Assembly: GCA_016218485.1 (NCBI GenBank)
Contig: JACRDY010000055.1
Location: 1 to 18,773, forward strand
DNA: 18,773 nt
Direction of reading: 5' to 3'
Source of the DNA: Candidatus Falkowiibacteriota bacterium
GTDB taxonomy: Bacteria; Patescibacteriota; Patescibacteriia; JACRDY01
Positions within the stretch are counted from its first letter, which is position 1. Each line of letters opens with the position of its first letter. This document shows, one piece after another, positions 1-6,273 of this stretch. The notes under the pieces are model-generated. The model worked only from the letters and a program-made list of their open reading frames with translations. It made no database searches and was not told the DNA's origin. Both the position numbers and the translations under genes were made by a program.

Positions 1-110
1 CTCTAAAGAACATTTTTGTTTTTGCATATTCAATTGTATTTTTGTTTTTACCTTGTATGCTATTATTATCTCATAAAATCCATCGTTTAAAAAACTAATC
101 GGCTTTTTGC
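1..110. other. AT-rich non-coding edge
   Basis: Nothing recognisable apart from a weak imperfect stem (CTCATAAAAT near 71 with ATTTTGAG at 113-120) that could serve as an end signal for the minus-strand gene at 111. Confidence 0.3.
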
Positions 111-476
111 CTATTTTGAGGCAAAGGCGTAAGTCCTAACTTGAATATCTTGAATGATTTTTTTAGCGGTGATCAGTACCCACCAGTCGCTGCCTTGGGA
201 ACGGTCAAGGGTGAGGATAGAGGGAAACAGCTGTTCCATCGCATTCAGCTGTCCTTTGTCTGCCAGGAGGTGAACCATCCAGCCGGTTTTAAAATCATCG
301 TCGCGCCACCAATCCGGCTGTAAAAATTTTTGACCATGGGTCAGGTCTCGTGCTATCCGGCTGACAAAGCGACTGTCCGGATAAATAGTACCGGATAAAT
401 ATTGTGGCAAATCTGTGATTGCCAGCTGCTCTTGCAGGTCAAGAGCGAATCGAATGTGGGTGCAGGCAAGAGCCAT
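111..476 (-). CDS. Hypothetical protein resembling zinc-dependent phospholipase C / S1-P1-type metal hydrolases
   Basis: The frame is open back to 527, but codons 1-17 of that longer version lie in the 7-nt repeat region, so I start at the ATG at 476 (121 residues, stop TAG). Visible pieces are a His near the N-terminus (ACTH, residues 4-7), GTIYPDSR (29-36), a Thr-His pair (46-47) and GWMVHLLAD (65-73). In zinc-dependent phospholipase C-like proteins a Pro-Asp motif, a TH pair and an HxxxD segment supply metal ligands, and their order here fits. The protein is shorter than a full enzyme of that kind, and no signal peptide is seen. It has no Shine-Dalgarno site. Family assignment is by motif resemblance only; function is unknown. 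Confidence 0.5.
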   Translation of the reverse strand: MALACTHIRFALDLQEQLAITDLPQYLSGTIYPDSRFVSRIARDLTHGQKFLQPDWWRDDDFKTGWMVHLLADKGQLNAMEQLFPSILTLDRSQGSDWWVLITAKKIIQDIQVRTYAFASK

Positions 477-483
477 GTAAAAA

Positions 484-640
484 GTTTGTAAGTTTATTAG
501 TTTGTAAGTTGAAAGTTTAAAGTTCAAAATCCAAATGACAAATCAAGTTCAAAGCCAAAATGTCAAATAAACTCACCATTTGAGTTTTGTCATTAGGCAT
601 TGATTTGACATTTGGATTTTAGAATTTGGCATTATTCAAG
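484..640. repeat. Heptamer-periodic intergenic inverted repeat (TTTGACA flavour)
   Basis: The gap between two minus-strand genes is made of degenerate 7-nt units such as GTTGAAA, GTTTAAA, GTTCAAA and ATCCAAA on the left and TTTGGAT, TTTAGAA and TTTGGCA on the right. The two halves are inverted copies: 526-546 pairs with 600-620 at 20 of 21 positions. The repeat would fold as a long AT-rich hairpin in RNA of either strand. It shares an identical 25-nt stretch (596-620) with the next element at 2067-2091. Confidence 0.8.
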
Positions 641-649
641 GTTGGGATT

Positions 650-1138
650 TTATTTAAACATCTCCAGCCAGGTCGGCAGACCGGTGAGGAATTGTTCAGG
701 GTGTTGGTGCAGCTGCCAGATCAGTTCGTCGCGGCTGAACCATTTCACCATTACTACCTCGTCAGGTTTAATCCGAAACGCTTCAGCGGGTTGGTCTACC
801 GTTACCTGGTACCATTGGGTGAAATACTGCCAATCGTCGATGCGACGTATCTTGGGTCCAGGAGTGAGGGTGAGATTATTGAGGCCGAGCTCTTCAGCGG
901 TCTCTTTTTTAATATTTTCTTCGTATGTTTCACCATCTTCCACCGTACCGGCTACGGCCGGACCCCAGCAGCCAGGATGATGTGACTTGGTAAAGGCGCG
1001 TTGGGCCAAGAGAATTTGTCCCTGGCTGTTCGTCAGCCAGAGCGCGGAGACGCGGTAGATATCTTTGGCTTTGACAATATCATCCCGTTCTTTGACGCCG
1101 ATGATGGTATCGTTTTCATCCACGATAGGTATGCGCAT
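650..1138 (-). CDS. Nudix hydrolase of the isopentenyl-diphosphate isomerase-like (YfcD-type) group
   Basis: A 162-residue protein with a Nudix box at residues 64-86: G64, E70, then K78-E79, E82-E83 and G85. A Lys replaces the usual Arg of the REUxEE core, while the metal-binding Glu residues are kept. The N-terminal segment (DENDTIIGVKERDD) and the HHPGCWGPAVAG stretch before the box are typical of the IDI-like branch, whose E. coli member YfcD is a Nudix hydrolase of uncertain substrate. True type-1 isomerase activity is therefore not implied. The start lies 5 nt after the stop of the lipoprotein gene, so the two are probably co-transcribed on the minus strand. The stop is TAA and T precedes the ATG. 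Confidence 0.85.
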   Translation of the reverse strand: MRIPIVDENDTIIGVKERDDIVKAKDIYRVSALWLTNSQGQILLAQRAFTKSHHPGCWGPAVAGTVEDGETYEENIKKETAEELGLNNLTLTPGPKIRRIDDWQYFTQWYQVTVDQPAEAFRIKPDEVVMVKWFSRDELIWQLHQHPEQFLTGLPTWLEMFK

Positions 1139-1143
1139 AGTGG

Positions 1144-1977
1144 TTACTGCGGCGTTATGGTTTTGATAGTCATCGTATCATCATCCTGCGTGTACATTTT
1201 GCCAAAACTAATCACGCCGGTGACCGCGTACTGTTGGCCAGCCTGGCAAGCAGTGACATTTTTTAGATGAAACATGTAGTTGACGGTGGCAGTGCCGTCC
1301 AGCGGCTTGGCGTAGAGCTGGTAGTCGCGAACACAGCCGGCGCCAGAGCATTCCACATAGCTGCAGTAGCCCGTGGTATTCACCTCCTGGCCGTCATAAT
1401 CACCCGGGTTCTTTTTTATTTTTTCCAGCTCAACAATATAGGGCCCGACCGTGTTGGCGCACTGCCAGTCAATAGCGCTGGAGCCTGTTTTGACGTCCAC
1501 CACGCAGTAGGGATCGCACGTCTTCTTGTCGTGGCCGCTGGTGCGCCAAGCGGCATCGCTGACCTGCAGCTGGATGCGCCAGTCGCCGGCTTCTGGGTCA
1601 CAGAAGTGTCGCGCGATTAACATTCCCTTAGTCGCGCACTCACCGCGGAGCGCGAGATTTTCTGCTTGATCATAGCTCAAGCCGATTTTACTGACACTCT
1701 CCAGACAGTACTCACCACTGATCAAATCATTGTTCGTCTGTCCGTCTTCAGCGGTACGAATCGTTTCGGGAATATTGTAGGGAGTGTCGTTGGTCAGCGG
1801 CGTGGCAGCGTTTTTTGGCTGATATGAAGTATCCAAGAGCGCTTGCAATTGCTGCTCTTCAGCCGTGGGCGGCTCGTTTACCGGCGCCACCTCTGGAGTA
1901 TTATTTTTTTGACCAATACCAAGACAGCCGGTGAGGATGAAGGGCGCGATAAAAAGGATGGGGAGGAGTTTCTTCAT
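1144..1977 (-). CDS. Cys-rich lipoprotein, function unknown
   Basis: A 277-residue protein with a clear lipoprotein signal: MKK, a hydrophobic stretch, then LTGC with the lipidated Cys at residue 18. A Pro/Glu/Gln-rich linker follows (about 25-70). The body carries about a dozen Cys residues (for example in EYCLES, RGECATK, RHFCDPE, KTCDPYC, GYCSYVECSGAGC), suggesting several disulfides outside the membrane. The last third (KKNPGDYDGQEVNTTGYC onward, ending VTGVISFGKMY) resembles small OB-fold domains that begin with a V-x-x-x-G strand, but I do not recognise a named family. It is upstream of, and probably in one operon with, the Nudix gene. Surface location is inferred from the lipobox. Confidence 0.8.
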   Translation of the reverse strand: MKKLLPILFIAPFILTGCLGIGQKNNTPEVAPVNEPPTAEEQQLQALLDTSYQPKNAATPLTNDTPYNIPETIRTAEDGQTNNDLISGEYCLESVSKIGLSYDQAENLALRGECATKGMLIARHFCDPEAGDWRIQLQVSDAAWRTSGHDKKTCDPYCVVDVKTGSSAIDWQCANTVGPYIVELEKIKKNPGDYDGQEVNTTGYCSYVECSGAGCVRDYQLYAKPLDGTATVNYMFHLKNVTACQAGQQYAVTGVISFGKMYTQDDDTMTIKTITPQ

Positions 1978-1984
1978 AATGATA

Positions 1985-2104
1985 AATTTCTAATGTCAAA
2001 TGACCAGTCAATTTCAAATGCTAAATGTCTAACGTCCAGACCTTTGGCATTCGTCATTTAAATTTTGGCATTGATTTGACATTTGGATTTTGTAATTTTG
2101 CATT
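1985..2104. repeat. Heptamer-periodic intergenic inverted repeat (TTTGACA flavour)
   Basis: The spacer between the FMN reductase and lipoprotein genes contains units such as TGTCAAA and TGCTAAA on the left and TTTGGCA, TTCGTCA, TTTAAAT, TTTGGAT and TTTTGCA on the right, mostly at 7-nt spacing with a 4-nt slip before TTTGACA. Left and right unit types are reverse complements. The stretch 2067-2091 is identical to 596-620. Confidence 0.75.
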
Positions 2105-2686
2105 TTAACTTGGCAGTCCTTTGCCTCTCTGTTCCTTGAGTGCCGTCGCGTACCACTCCAGCTGGTTCAGGAGTTTGTCAGCGCGTTCAGTGTATTTGGC
2201 ATCCAGGAGTTTTCCGTCAGCGTCAAAAACATCTTGGATATTCGGTATGGGCATGATGGCGGGAATGGTGACTGCGCCCAGGTCAGACATGATTTCCCGC
2301 AGGTGCTCGGTTGGCCGGATGCCACCGAAGCTGCCGTTTGAATAGGTAACAATCGCCACCGGGCGGTATTCAAATTCCGGAGCGTTAAAATGATCAATAA
2401 GATTTTTGAGCGCCGGAGGCACGCTGTGGTTGTATTCACCGCTGACAATGACAAAGGCGTCCGCCGCGCGAAAAATATTAGATAGCTCCGTCAGGTTGGT
2501 AGGCGCCAGTCCCAGCTCAAACTCTTTAAACCGTTTGTCCAGGAGCGGCAGATTATATTCCAGCGGATCAATGAGTTTCGCTTCGTGACCTTTGGTTGTG
2601 ATAACTTCAGTAAGCCAGCGCGCGGCCTTGATGCCGAGGCGTTCAGTCCGGACGGAGCCGTAGAGGATGGAGATTTTTAGCGGCAT
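2105..2686 (-). CDS. NADPH-dependent FMN reductase (flavodoxin-like fold)
   Basis: A 193-residue protein of the FMN_red family, normal in length. The N-terminal strand-loop ILYGSVRTERLG (7-18) is the phosphate-binding loop for FMN. SGEYNHSVPPALKNLIDHF is the second conserved flavin-contact region of this family, and SNGSFGGIRPTEHLREIM is the third. Members reduce FMN, quinones, azo dyes or chromate with NAD(P)H; the physiological substrate cannot be told from sequence. It is cytosolic, with no signal peptide. It is flanked on both sides by heptamer-repeat spacers, so it is probably a single-gene unit. No Shine-Dalgarno site is seen; T precedes the ATG. Confidence 0.9.
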   Translation of the reverse strand: MPLKISILYGSVRTERLGIKAARWLTEVITTKGHEAKLIDPLEYNLPLLDKRFKEFELGLAPTNLTELSNIFRAADAFVIVSGEYNHSVPPALKNLIDHFNAPEFEYRPVAIVTYSNGSFGGIRPTEHLREIMSDLGAVTIPAIMPIPNIQDVFDADGKLLDAKYTERADKLLNQLEWYATALKEQRGKGLPS

Positions 2687-2703
2687 AGTATTAGTTAATG
2701 AGT

Positions 2704-2810
2704 CAAAAAGTTATAAGTTCAAAGTTTTAGATTGATAGCTGATAGTTGGTAGTTGATAGTCCATTATTTACCGGTATCTATCAACTCCCAACTATCAGCT
2801 ATTAAATTTT
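2704..2810. repeat. Heptamer hairpin (TTGATAG flavour)
   Basis: The left arm 2732-2759 reads TTGATAG, CTGATAG, TTGGTAG, TTGATAG. The right arm 2778-2805 reads CTATCAA, CTCCCAA, CTATCAG, CTATTAA. Unit for unit they are reverse complements, with 26 of 28 positions matching (one mismatch would be a G-U pair in RNA). The loop contains the palindrome TACCGGTA. Further degenerate units (TTATAAG, TTCAAAG) extend the left side. Confidence 0.9.
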
Positions 2811-2857
2811 TTATACCCTAAGTATCTTACAAAAACAATAAAAAATCAAGCGTATCC

Positions 2858-2886
2858 TTGACAGTATTTTCAATCCAGAGTAGACT
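2858..2886 (+). promoter_or_regulatory. Sigma-70-type promoter for the 47-residue membrane peptide
   Basis: TTGACA at 2858-2863, a 17-nt spacer and TAGACT at 2881-2886. It lies just past the heptamer hairpin and 38 nt before the ATG of the small gene. Confidence 0.8.
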
Positions 2887-2924
2887 GTTGTCGTTCCCTG
2901 GTTGTATTCATTGGAGGTTACTGG

Positions 2925-3068
2925 ATGACGAAAAGCATTCGTGATATCGGGGGCACCATGCTTGCCTTGATCACACCGTTTGTGGTGGCAGGGGCGGTGG
3001 GGGTCATGATCCTGCCAATTGGCGTAGCGGGATTTATCCTGCGTCGTCGCATCAGAAAAATCCGTTAA
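2925..3068 (+). CDS. Small membrane peptide, 47 residues, unknown function
   Basis: The ATG at 2925 is preceded at 7 nt by a perfect GGAGG (2913-2917), the best ribosome-binding site in the window. The product begins with a short polar N-terminus (MTKSIRDIGG), has a hydrophobic stretch from about residue 11 to 39 with a Pro in the middle (ILPIGV), and ends in a strongly basic tail (RRRIRKIR). It could be one long transmembrane helix or a helical hairpin. It forms a complete transcription unit with its own promoter (2858-2886) and terminator (3123-3169). The opposite strand also has a frame here, but the promoter, ribosome-binding site and terminator all support the plus strand. I recognise no family; a holin-like, toxin-like or regulatory membrane peptide would all fit. 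Confidence 0.75.
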   Translation: MTKSIRDIGGTMLALITPFVVAGAVGVMILPIGVAGFILRRRIRKIR

Positions 3069-3094
3069 CAAACGGGTACGCACAAACAAACGCG

Positions 3095-3114
3095 CGATCT
3101 TCGGGGGGAGATCG
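3095..3114 (+). other. Hairpin in the 3' untranslated region of the small peptide gene
   Basis: CGATCT (3095-3100) and AGATCG (3109-3114) form a 6-bp stem around a G-rich loop, 26 nt after the stop codon and just before the terminator hairpin. Confidence 0.55.
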
Positions 3115-3122
3115 TGTTCACC

Positions 3123-3169
3123 GGGCTGCTCGGGGTTCGTCCTCGGGCAGCCCTTCCCTTTATTTTTTG
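3123..3169 (+). terminator. Rho-independent terminator of the small peptide gene
   Basis: GGGCTGC plus TCGGGG (3123-3135) pairs with CCTCGG plus GCAGCCC (3141-3153), a 13-bp stem with a TTCGT loop, followed by a T-rich tail ending in six T (3163-3168). The tail overlaps the last codons of the convergent CYTH gene, whose Lys-Lys end is the complement of the T run. Confidence 0.9.
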
Positions 3170-3690
3170 CTCAAGAGTGTGTCGTAGCCCTGGAGGATAC
3201 GGTCAGTTTCGGCTATGCCGAGCGTTTTTAACCAGGTAAATAGTTCATCTTGCACCGCCAGACTGTCAGCCGCATCAGTCATTTTTTCTACTTCAATAAA
3301 GTCGCCCAAGCCCTCTACCGTATCCAGGCAAATATTCATCCCCGAGTATTTGGCGGTTTGGCGGGTCTTGATAATTTCAATGACTGGTTCAAATCCGAGA
3401 TGCTCGATCAGCGACTTGGCGGTGATTGGGTCAGTGATCAAGAGTTCGAGCTCAACATTATCCAGTTCATTGGTGAGCTGTTTTTTGAGTGTCAGAATAA
3501 TTTCATGATCGGTTTGCCGGATGCGTAGGATGCAGTCGCCGCGGCTTACCTGGTCCAGTGTCATCCCGGCTGTCAGGAATACCTGGTCGTGTTGCCGAAT
3601 CGGCTCGGACAGGACACAGCCGAGCGCCTGCAGTTTAGTCCTGATCATGTTTTGGTCGTGAACTTTTGCTTTGACTTCGACTTCTTTCAT
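3160..3690 (-). CDS. CYTH-domain protein (class IV adenylate cyclase / triphosphatase family)
   Basis: A 176-residue protein of typical length for a stand-alone CYTH domain. It starts with the family's ExExK signature (E3, E5, K7). The alternating charged beta strands of the triphosphate tunnel follow: CILRIRQ, ILTLKKQ, NVELELLI, IIKTRQTAKY, and the strongly conserved ICLDTVEGLGDFIEVEKM. Members cleave triphosphates (thiamine triphosphate, inorganic triphosphate) or, in the CyaB group, make cAMP; sequence alone does not choose between these. The product is cytosolic. The start lies 2 nt after the stop of the ABC permease remnant, which suggests the gene once sat at the end of an ABC-transporter operon. 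No Shine-Dalgarno site. Confidence 0.85.
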   Translation of the reverse strand: MKEVEVKAKVHDQNMIRTKLQALGCVLSEPIRQHDQVFLTAGMTLDQVSRGDCILRIRQTDHEIILTLKKQLTNELDNVELELLITDPITAKSLIEHLGFEPVIEIIKTRQTAKYSGMNICLDTVEGLGDFIEVEKMTDAADSLAVQDELFTWLKTLGIAETDRILQGYDTLLSKK

Positions 3691-3692
3691 AG

Positions 3693-3818
3693 CTATATTT
3701 GAATTTTGGAAAATGAATAGCTGCCGATGAGGAGGAAGGCGACGGTGACGACGACGAGCGTCACCACGTCAGTCGTGATACTGAAGTAGCCGCTGCCGAC
3801 GAGGAGCTCGCGCGGTAA
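3693..3818 (-). pseudogene. Decayed C-terminal end of an ABC-2 type transporter permease
   Basis: On the minus strand an open frame without any start codon runs from 3818 to a TAG at 3693-3695. It reads LPRELLVGSGYFSITTD, then a hydrophobic helix (VVTLVVVTVAFLLIGS) and a short tail. ABC-2 permeases commonly end with a segment of this kind: a Leu/Arg-rich turn, G-x-G-Y-F, an Asp, then the last transmembrane helix and a short polar tail. Immediately upstream the frame is closed by TGA (3819-3821). In another frame LVTLNNLITAR (about 3810-3843) could supply the preceding part, so a frameshift plus 5' deletion is likely. No ATPase or remaining permease sequence is present. The assignment rests on pattern recognition. 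Confidence 0.55.
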
Positions 3819-3862
3819 TCAAATTGTTGAGAGTGACCAAAATAGATTTTCATGTTCGGATA

Positions 3863-4251
3863 TTATTTTTTTGTTATATCTTCAAAATTATTTTGTAGCA
3901 TCTTCCGTGTACTTTGGTAATAATAAGAAATAGAATCCTCCGGGCCATTAAGTAATCTTTTTTTATTTTTGTAAAAACCATGAGGGTGGCGTCGCCGATC
4001 TTAATGCCCCAGCCTTGATCACTATCTACCCATTGTCCGCCAAGTGTTCTTATAATCGCTTCGCCAAAAAAACTGCCGAAGAGTGTTATCACGCTATCAA
4101 TTTGTACCGGTGGCTCATCCGGCCAGGCTGATTGAATCAAGTTATCGAGTAGGAGAATTGATTTTTCATCAAAATCAAGGTCAACGCCAAATATTTGTTT
4201 AGTGGTGTCAATATGTATTTGCGCGTATTGTTTGAATTGAGCGTTTTCCAT
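3863..4251 (-). CDS. Small protein with a frameshift at an A7 tract (possibly DUF3806-like)
   Basis: The zero frame runs 4251-3874 (125 residues), but its last 26 residues (from DYLMARRILF) look unlike the rest. Shifting -1 at the A7 run (3964-3958 on the minus strand) gives KKRLLNGPEDSISYYYQ and ends at TAA 3863-3865, which is a more natural, polar C-terminus. The run is read ATA AAA AAA G, so slippage on A-AAA-AAA would produce exactly this junction. The alternatives are a one-base assembly error or a genuine mutation. The body has LFGSFFGEAIIRTLGGQWV and a GWGIKIGD segment, which resemble DUF3806-type proteins of unknown role; that resemblance is weak. No Shine-Dalgarno site; T precedes the ATG. 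Confidence 0.6.
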
Positions 4252-4293
4252 ATTTAGAGCATTATAAATTAAATTATAGTATCACTACCGTTG

Positions 4294-5463
4294 CTACCGA
4301 TAGTCCGCCCCCACGGCTTGCGCAATATTTTGGTAGCCGTCGTGTCGTAATAATTTTACCAAACCTTGGTTGATTTCACTAATCACCTGTGGGCCTTCAA
4401 AAATCATGCCGGTAATCAATTGGATGAGAGAGGCGCCGGCTTTGATTTTAGCATAGGCATCCGCTGCGGAAAAAACCCCGCCGCAGCCGATGATAATATA
4501 CTGGCCTTTGGTTTTTCGGTAGATATTTTTAATCACGCTCGTCGACAGGGCTTGTATTGGCTGGCCGCTGATGCCGCCGACCGCCGGCAGGTCACCATCG
4601 CGGAGGTATTTTTTTATTGTCTCATTATTTCTGTCTTTGGTTAGGTTGGTACAGATAAAGCCGCTGACGCGGTGATGGTCGCAGACGGTGATGAGACTGT
4701 CCAATTCTGTATCGGTTAGGTCGGGCGGCAGTTTTAAGAATATCGGCTTGGCGCAGGGAATAGTTTCCAGAGCAGTCAGGAGTCTATCCAGATCATCAGC
4801 CTGCGTAAAGGGCCGGCCGCCAAAAGCGTTGGGACAGCTGATGTTGATGGTCAGGTAATCGGCTCGTGACTCCATTGTTGCAAAACTCTGACAGTAGTCA
4901 GCGATGCCAGCCGTTGTCTCGACAGTTTGCGGGCAGTTGGTTTTGGCAATACTGATGCCGAGGGGGATGGTAAATTTCCGACCATTTAATGTCTTGACTA
5001 TTTTTTCGCAGCCGTCGTTTTTGAGTCCGTAGTAGACGACCAAGCCGTGAGATTGCTGGAGCCGCCACAGCCGTGGTCTGGGATTGCCGGCGCAGGCTCG
5101 GCCGGTGATTGAGCCGACCTCGGCAAAGCCAAAGCCGACTGATGGAAGTATTTTTGTCAACACGGCGTTTTTATCAAACCCCGCTGCCAGGCCAATGGGA
5201 TTTTTGAAGCGTAACCCTAGAATGGTCTGCTCGAGCGCGCGGTGAGAGTAGGTGAAGGCAGCCGCGGTCATGGAACGGGTAACGAAGTTTGAGCCGAGCA
5301 GTTTGCCCAGCGCGATCATACTGTCGTGAACTGTTTCCGGATTGATTTGAAAAAAAATAGGTTTCAGTATCTTGGTATACAAAAATCTGTTGATGGCATT
5401 TCTCATTGTTACCAACATTTCTTTCATAGACGCTATTTCGCTTAAAAGTAGTTTTGCAACCAT
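4294..5463 (-). CDS. pyrD: Dihydroorotate dehydrogenase, class 2 (quinone) type
   Basis: Oxidises dihydroorotate to orotate, the fourth step of pyrimidine synthesis. Class-2 features are the N-terminal segment before the barrel (RFLYTKILKPIFFQINPETVHD, written here with its midpoint near residue 38), the flavin-binding LAAGFDKNA (92-100), GFAEVGSITGR, the KLPPDLTDTEL strand, ICTNLTKDR, GGISGQP and the C-terminal IIGCGGVFSAADAYAKIKAGAS phosphate site. The active-site loop reads NISCPNAFGG (207-216): Cys210 sits where E. coli PyrD has its catalytic Ser, and Cys is the class-1 residue. The start is uncertain. The ATG at 5463 lies 6 nt after the upstream stop, but M20 (5406) would match the usual class-2 N-terminus. 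The gene follows the ProX-like gene in an apparent operon. Confidence 0.93.
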   Translation of the reverse strand: MVAKLLLSEIASMKEMLVTMRNAINRFLYTKILKPIFFQINPETVHDSMIALGKLLGSNFVTRSMTAAAFTYSHRALEQTILGLRFKNPIGLAAGFDKNAVLTKILPSVGFGFAEVGSITGRACAGNPRPRLWRLQQSHGLVVYYGLKNDGCEKIVKTLNGRKFTIPLGISIAKTNCPQTVETTAGIADYCQSFATMESRADYLTINISCPNAFGGRPFTQADDLDRLLTALETIPCAKPIFLKLPPDLTDTELDSLITVCDHHRVSGFICTNLTKDRNNETIKKYLRDGDLPAVGGISGQPIQALSTSVIKNIYRKTKGQYIIIGCGGVFSAADAYAKIKAGASLIQLITGMIFEGPQVISEINQGLVKLLRHDGYQNIAQAVGADYR

Positions 5464-5469
5464 CTCTGT

Positions 5470-5973
5470 TTACAATTCCACCACTTTAACCTCATGCGGC
5501 AGACTGTCCAAGAATTTGTGGAACATCTCGCGGGTCAATACCAGCGAAGCCGTGTTGACGTTAGGGTGAAAGTGGGAGCTGCCCGCGTTATATATCGCTG
5601 TATCAATATACACTTCTGTCTCTTGTTTGTCATCATTCAAGAGGCCAAAGGGTGAGACGGCGCCGGGCTCCAGCCCCAATTTGGCTTTTAGGATTTCCGG
5701 TTTGGCAAAGGTGATCTTTTTGGCCCCGACAATGTGAGCGAATTTTTTGAGGTCAACGCGTTTTTGAGCCGGCACCACGAGGAGAAAATAGCGGCCGGCG
5801 CTGTCAGTCAGCGTTAGGTTTTTACTGGGCAGACCGGGGACATCTTGACAGTGCGCTGCCGCTTCCGCCACGGTGAAGACCGCCGGGTGATCATACCGGA
5901 CGTAGGCGATGCAATGAGTTTGGAGATAGTGTTCGGGGGTGAGTATACAGTTTAATTTATTTTTCTTTAAAAT
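5470..5973 (-). CDS. YbaK/ProX-type aminoacyl-tRNA deacylase with a non-standard start
   Basis: Family members remove wrongly attached amino acids from tRNA. The part from GTG 5871 to 5470 is only 133 residues, but the same frame continues upstream with THCIAYVRYDHPAVF (ending at 5881), which is the conserved N-terminal part of this family, so GTG 5871 is not the start. Core motifs are PSKNLTLTD, a KKITFAKPEIL helix, LGLEPGAVSPFGLLND and HPNVNTASLVLT. Between the TGA at 5983-5985 and the conserved segment there is no ATG, GTG or TTG in frame. Candidates are ATT at 5973 (167 residues, normal length) and ATA at 5946. Alternatively, a TTG in another frame with one base lost from the A5 run near 5959-5963 would give an N-terminus beginning KEENFKENKLN. 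Confidence 0.8.
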   Translation of the reverse strand: MLKKNKLNCILTPEHYLQTHCIAYVRYDHPAVFTVAEAAAHCQDVPGLPSKNLTLTDSAGRYFLLVVPAQKRVDLKKFAHIVGAKKITFAKPEILKAKLGLEPGAVSPFGLLNDDKQETEVYIDTAIYNAGSSHFHPNVNTASLVLTREMFHKFLDSLPHEVKVVEL

Positions 5974-5982
5974 TCTCTTCTT

Positions 5983-6171
5983 TCAATTTTGATTGGCGCA
6001 GAATAGAACGGAAAGTGCCATATCTTTAAAATATAATTCTAACGCGTCTTGCAGCATCGCCAAAGCCTCTTTTTTAGTCTTGCCAAAACTGGACACGTCC
6101 ACAACCAGGCATTGAGAGATGTAGTATTTGCCCTCTTTCCATACCACTGATTTGAGATTGATTGTTTGCAT
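5983..6171 (-). CDS. Solitary HicB-like protein (antitoxin-type partial RNase H fold)
   Basis: A 62-residue protein. VVWKEGKYYISQCLVVDVSS (9-28) followed by a GKTKKEALAMLQDALELYF helix is the standard HicB / UPF0150 core: a beta hairpin, then the helix whose end reads ALELYF. The last residues (ALSVLFCANQN) do not resemble a HicB tail. There is no HicA toxin gene beside it, so it is an orphan. It is the only gene in the window that ends in TGA, and that TGA is in the same frame as the deacylase downstream. T precedes the ATG; no Shine-Dalgarno site. A toxin-antitoxin role is known for HicB families but is not shown here. Confidence 0.75.
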   Translation of the reverse strand: MQTINLKSVVWKEGKYYISQCLVVDVSSFGKTKKEALAMLQDALELYFKDMALSVLFCANQN

Positions 6172-6273
6172 ACAACGGGAGAGTTACCTATTTTTAGATT
6201 ACCAAAATAAAAGAAATTACTCAAATTGGGAGAAAAATTTTATAACGCTAGAAAGATATGGATAGATATAGAT

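Noticed and set aside
2811..3089. Minus-strand frame of 92 residues opposite the small membrane peptide
   Set aside because: It overlaps the promoter, ribosome-binding site and whole plus-strand unit, has no ribosome-binding site of its own and a composition without domain character.
4294..5463. Class-1 dihydroorotate dehydrogenase
   Set aside because: The Cys in the active-site loop fits class 1, but the N-terminal segment and flavin and phosphate motifs are class 2.
5869..5871. GTG start of the deacylase
   Set aside because: The conserved N-terminal part of the family is encoded upstream of it in the same frame.
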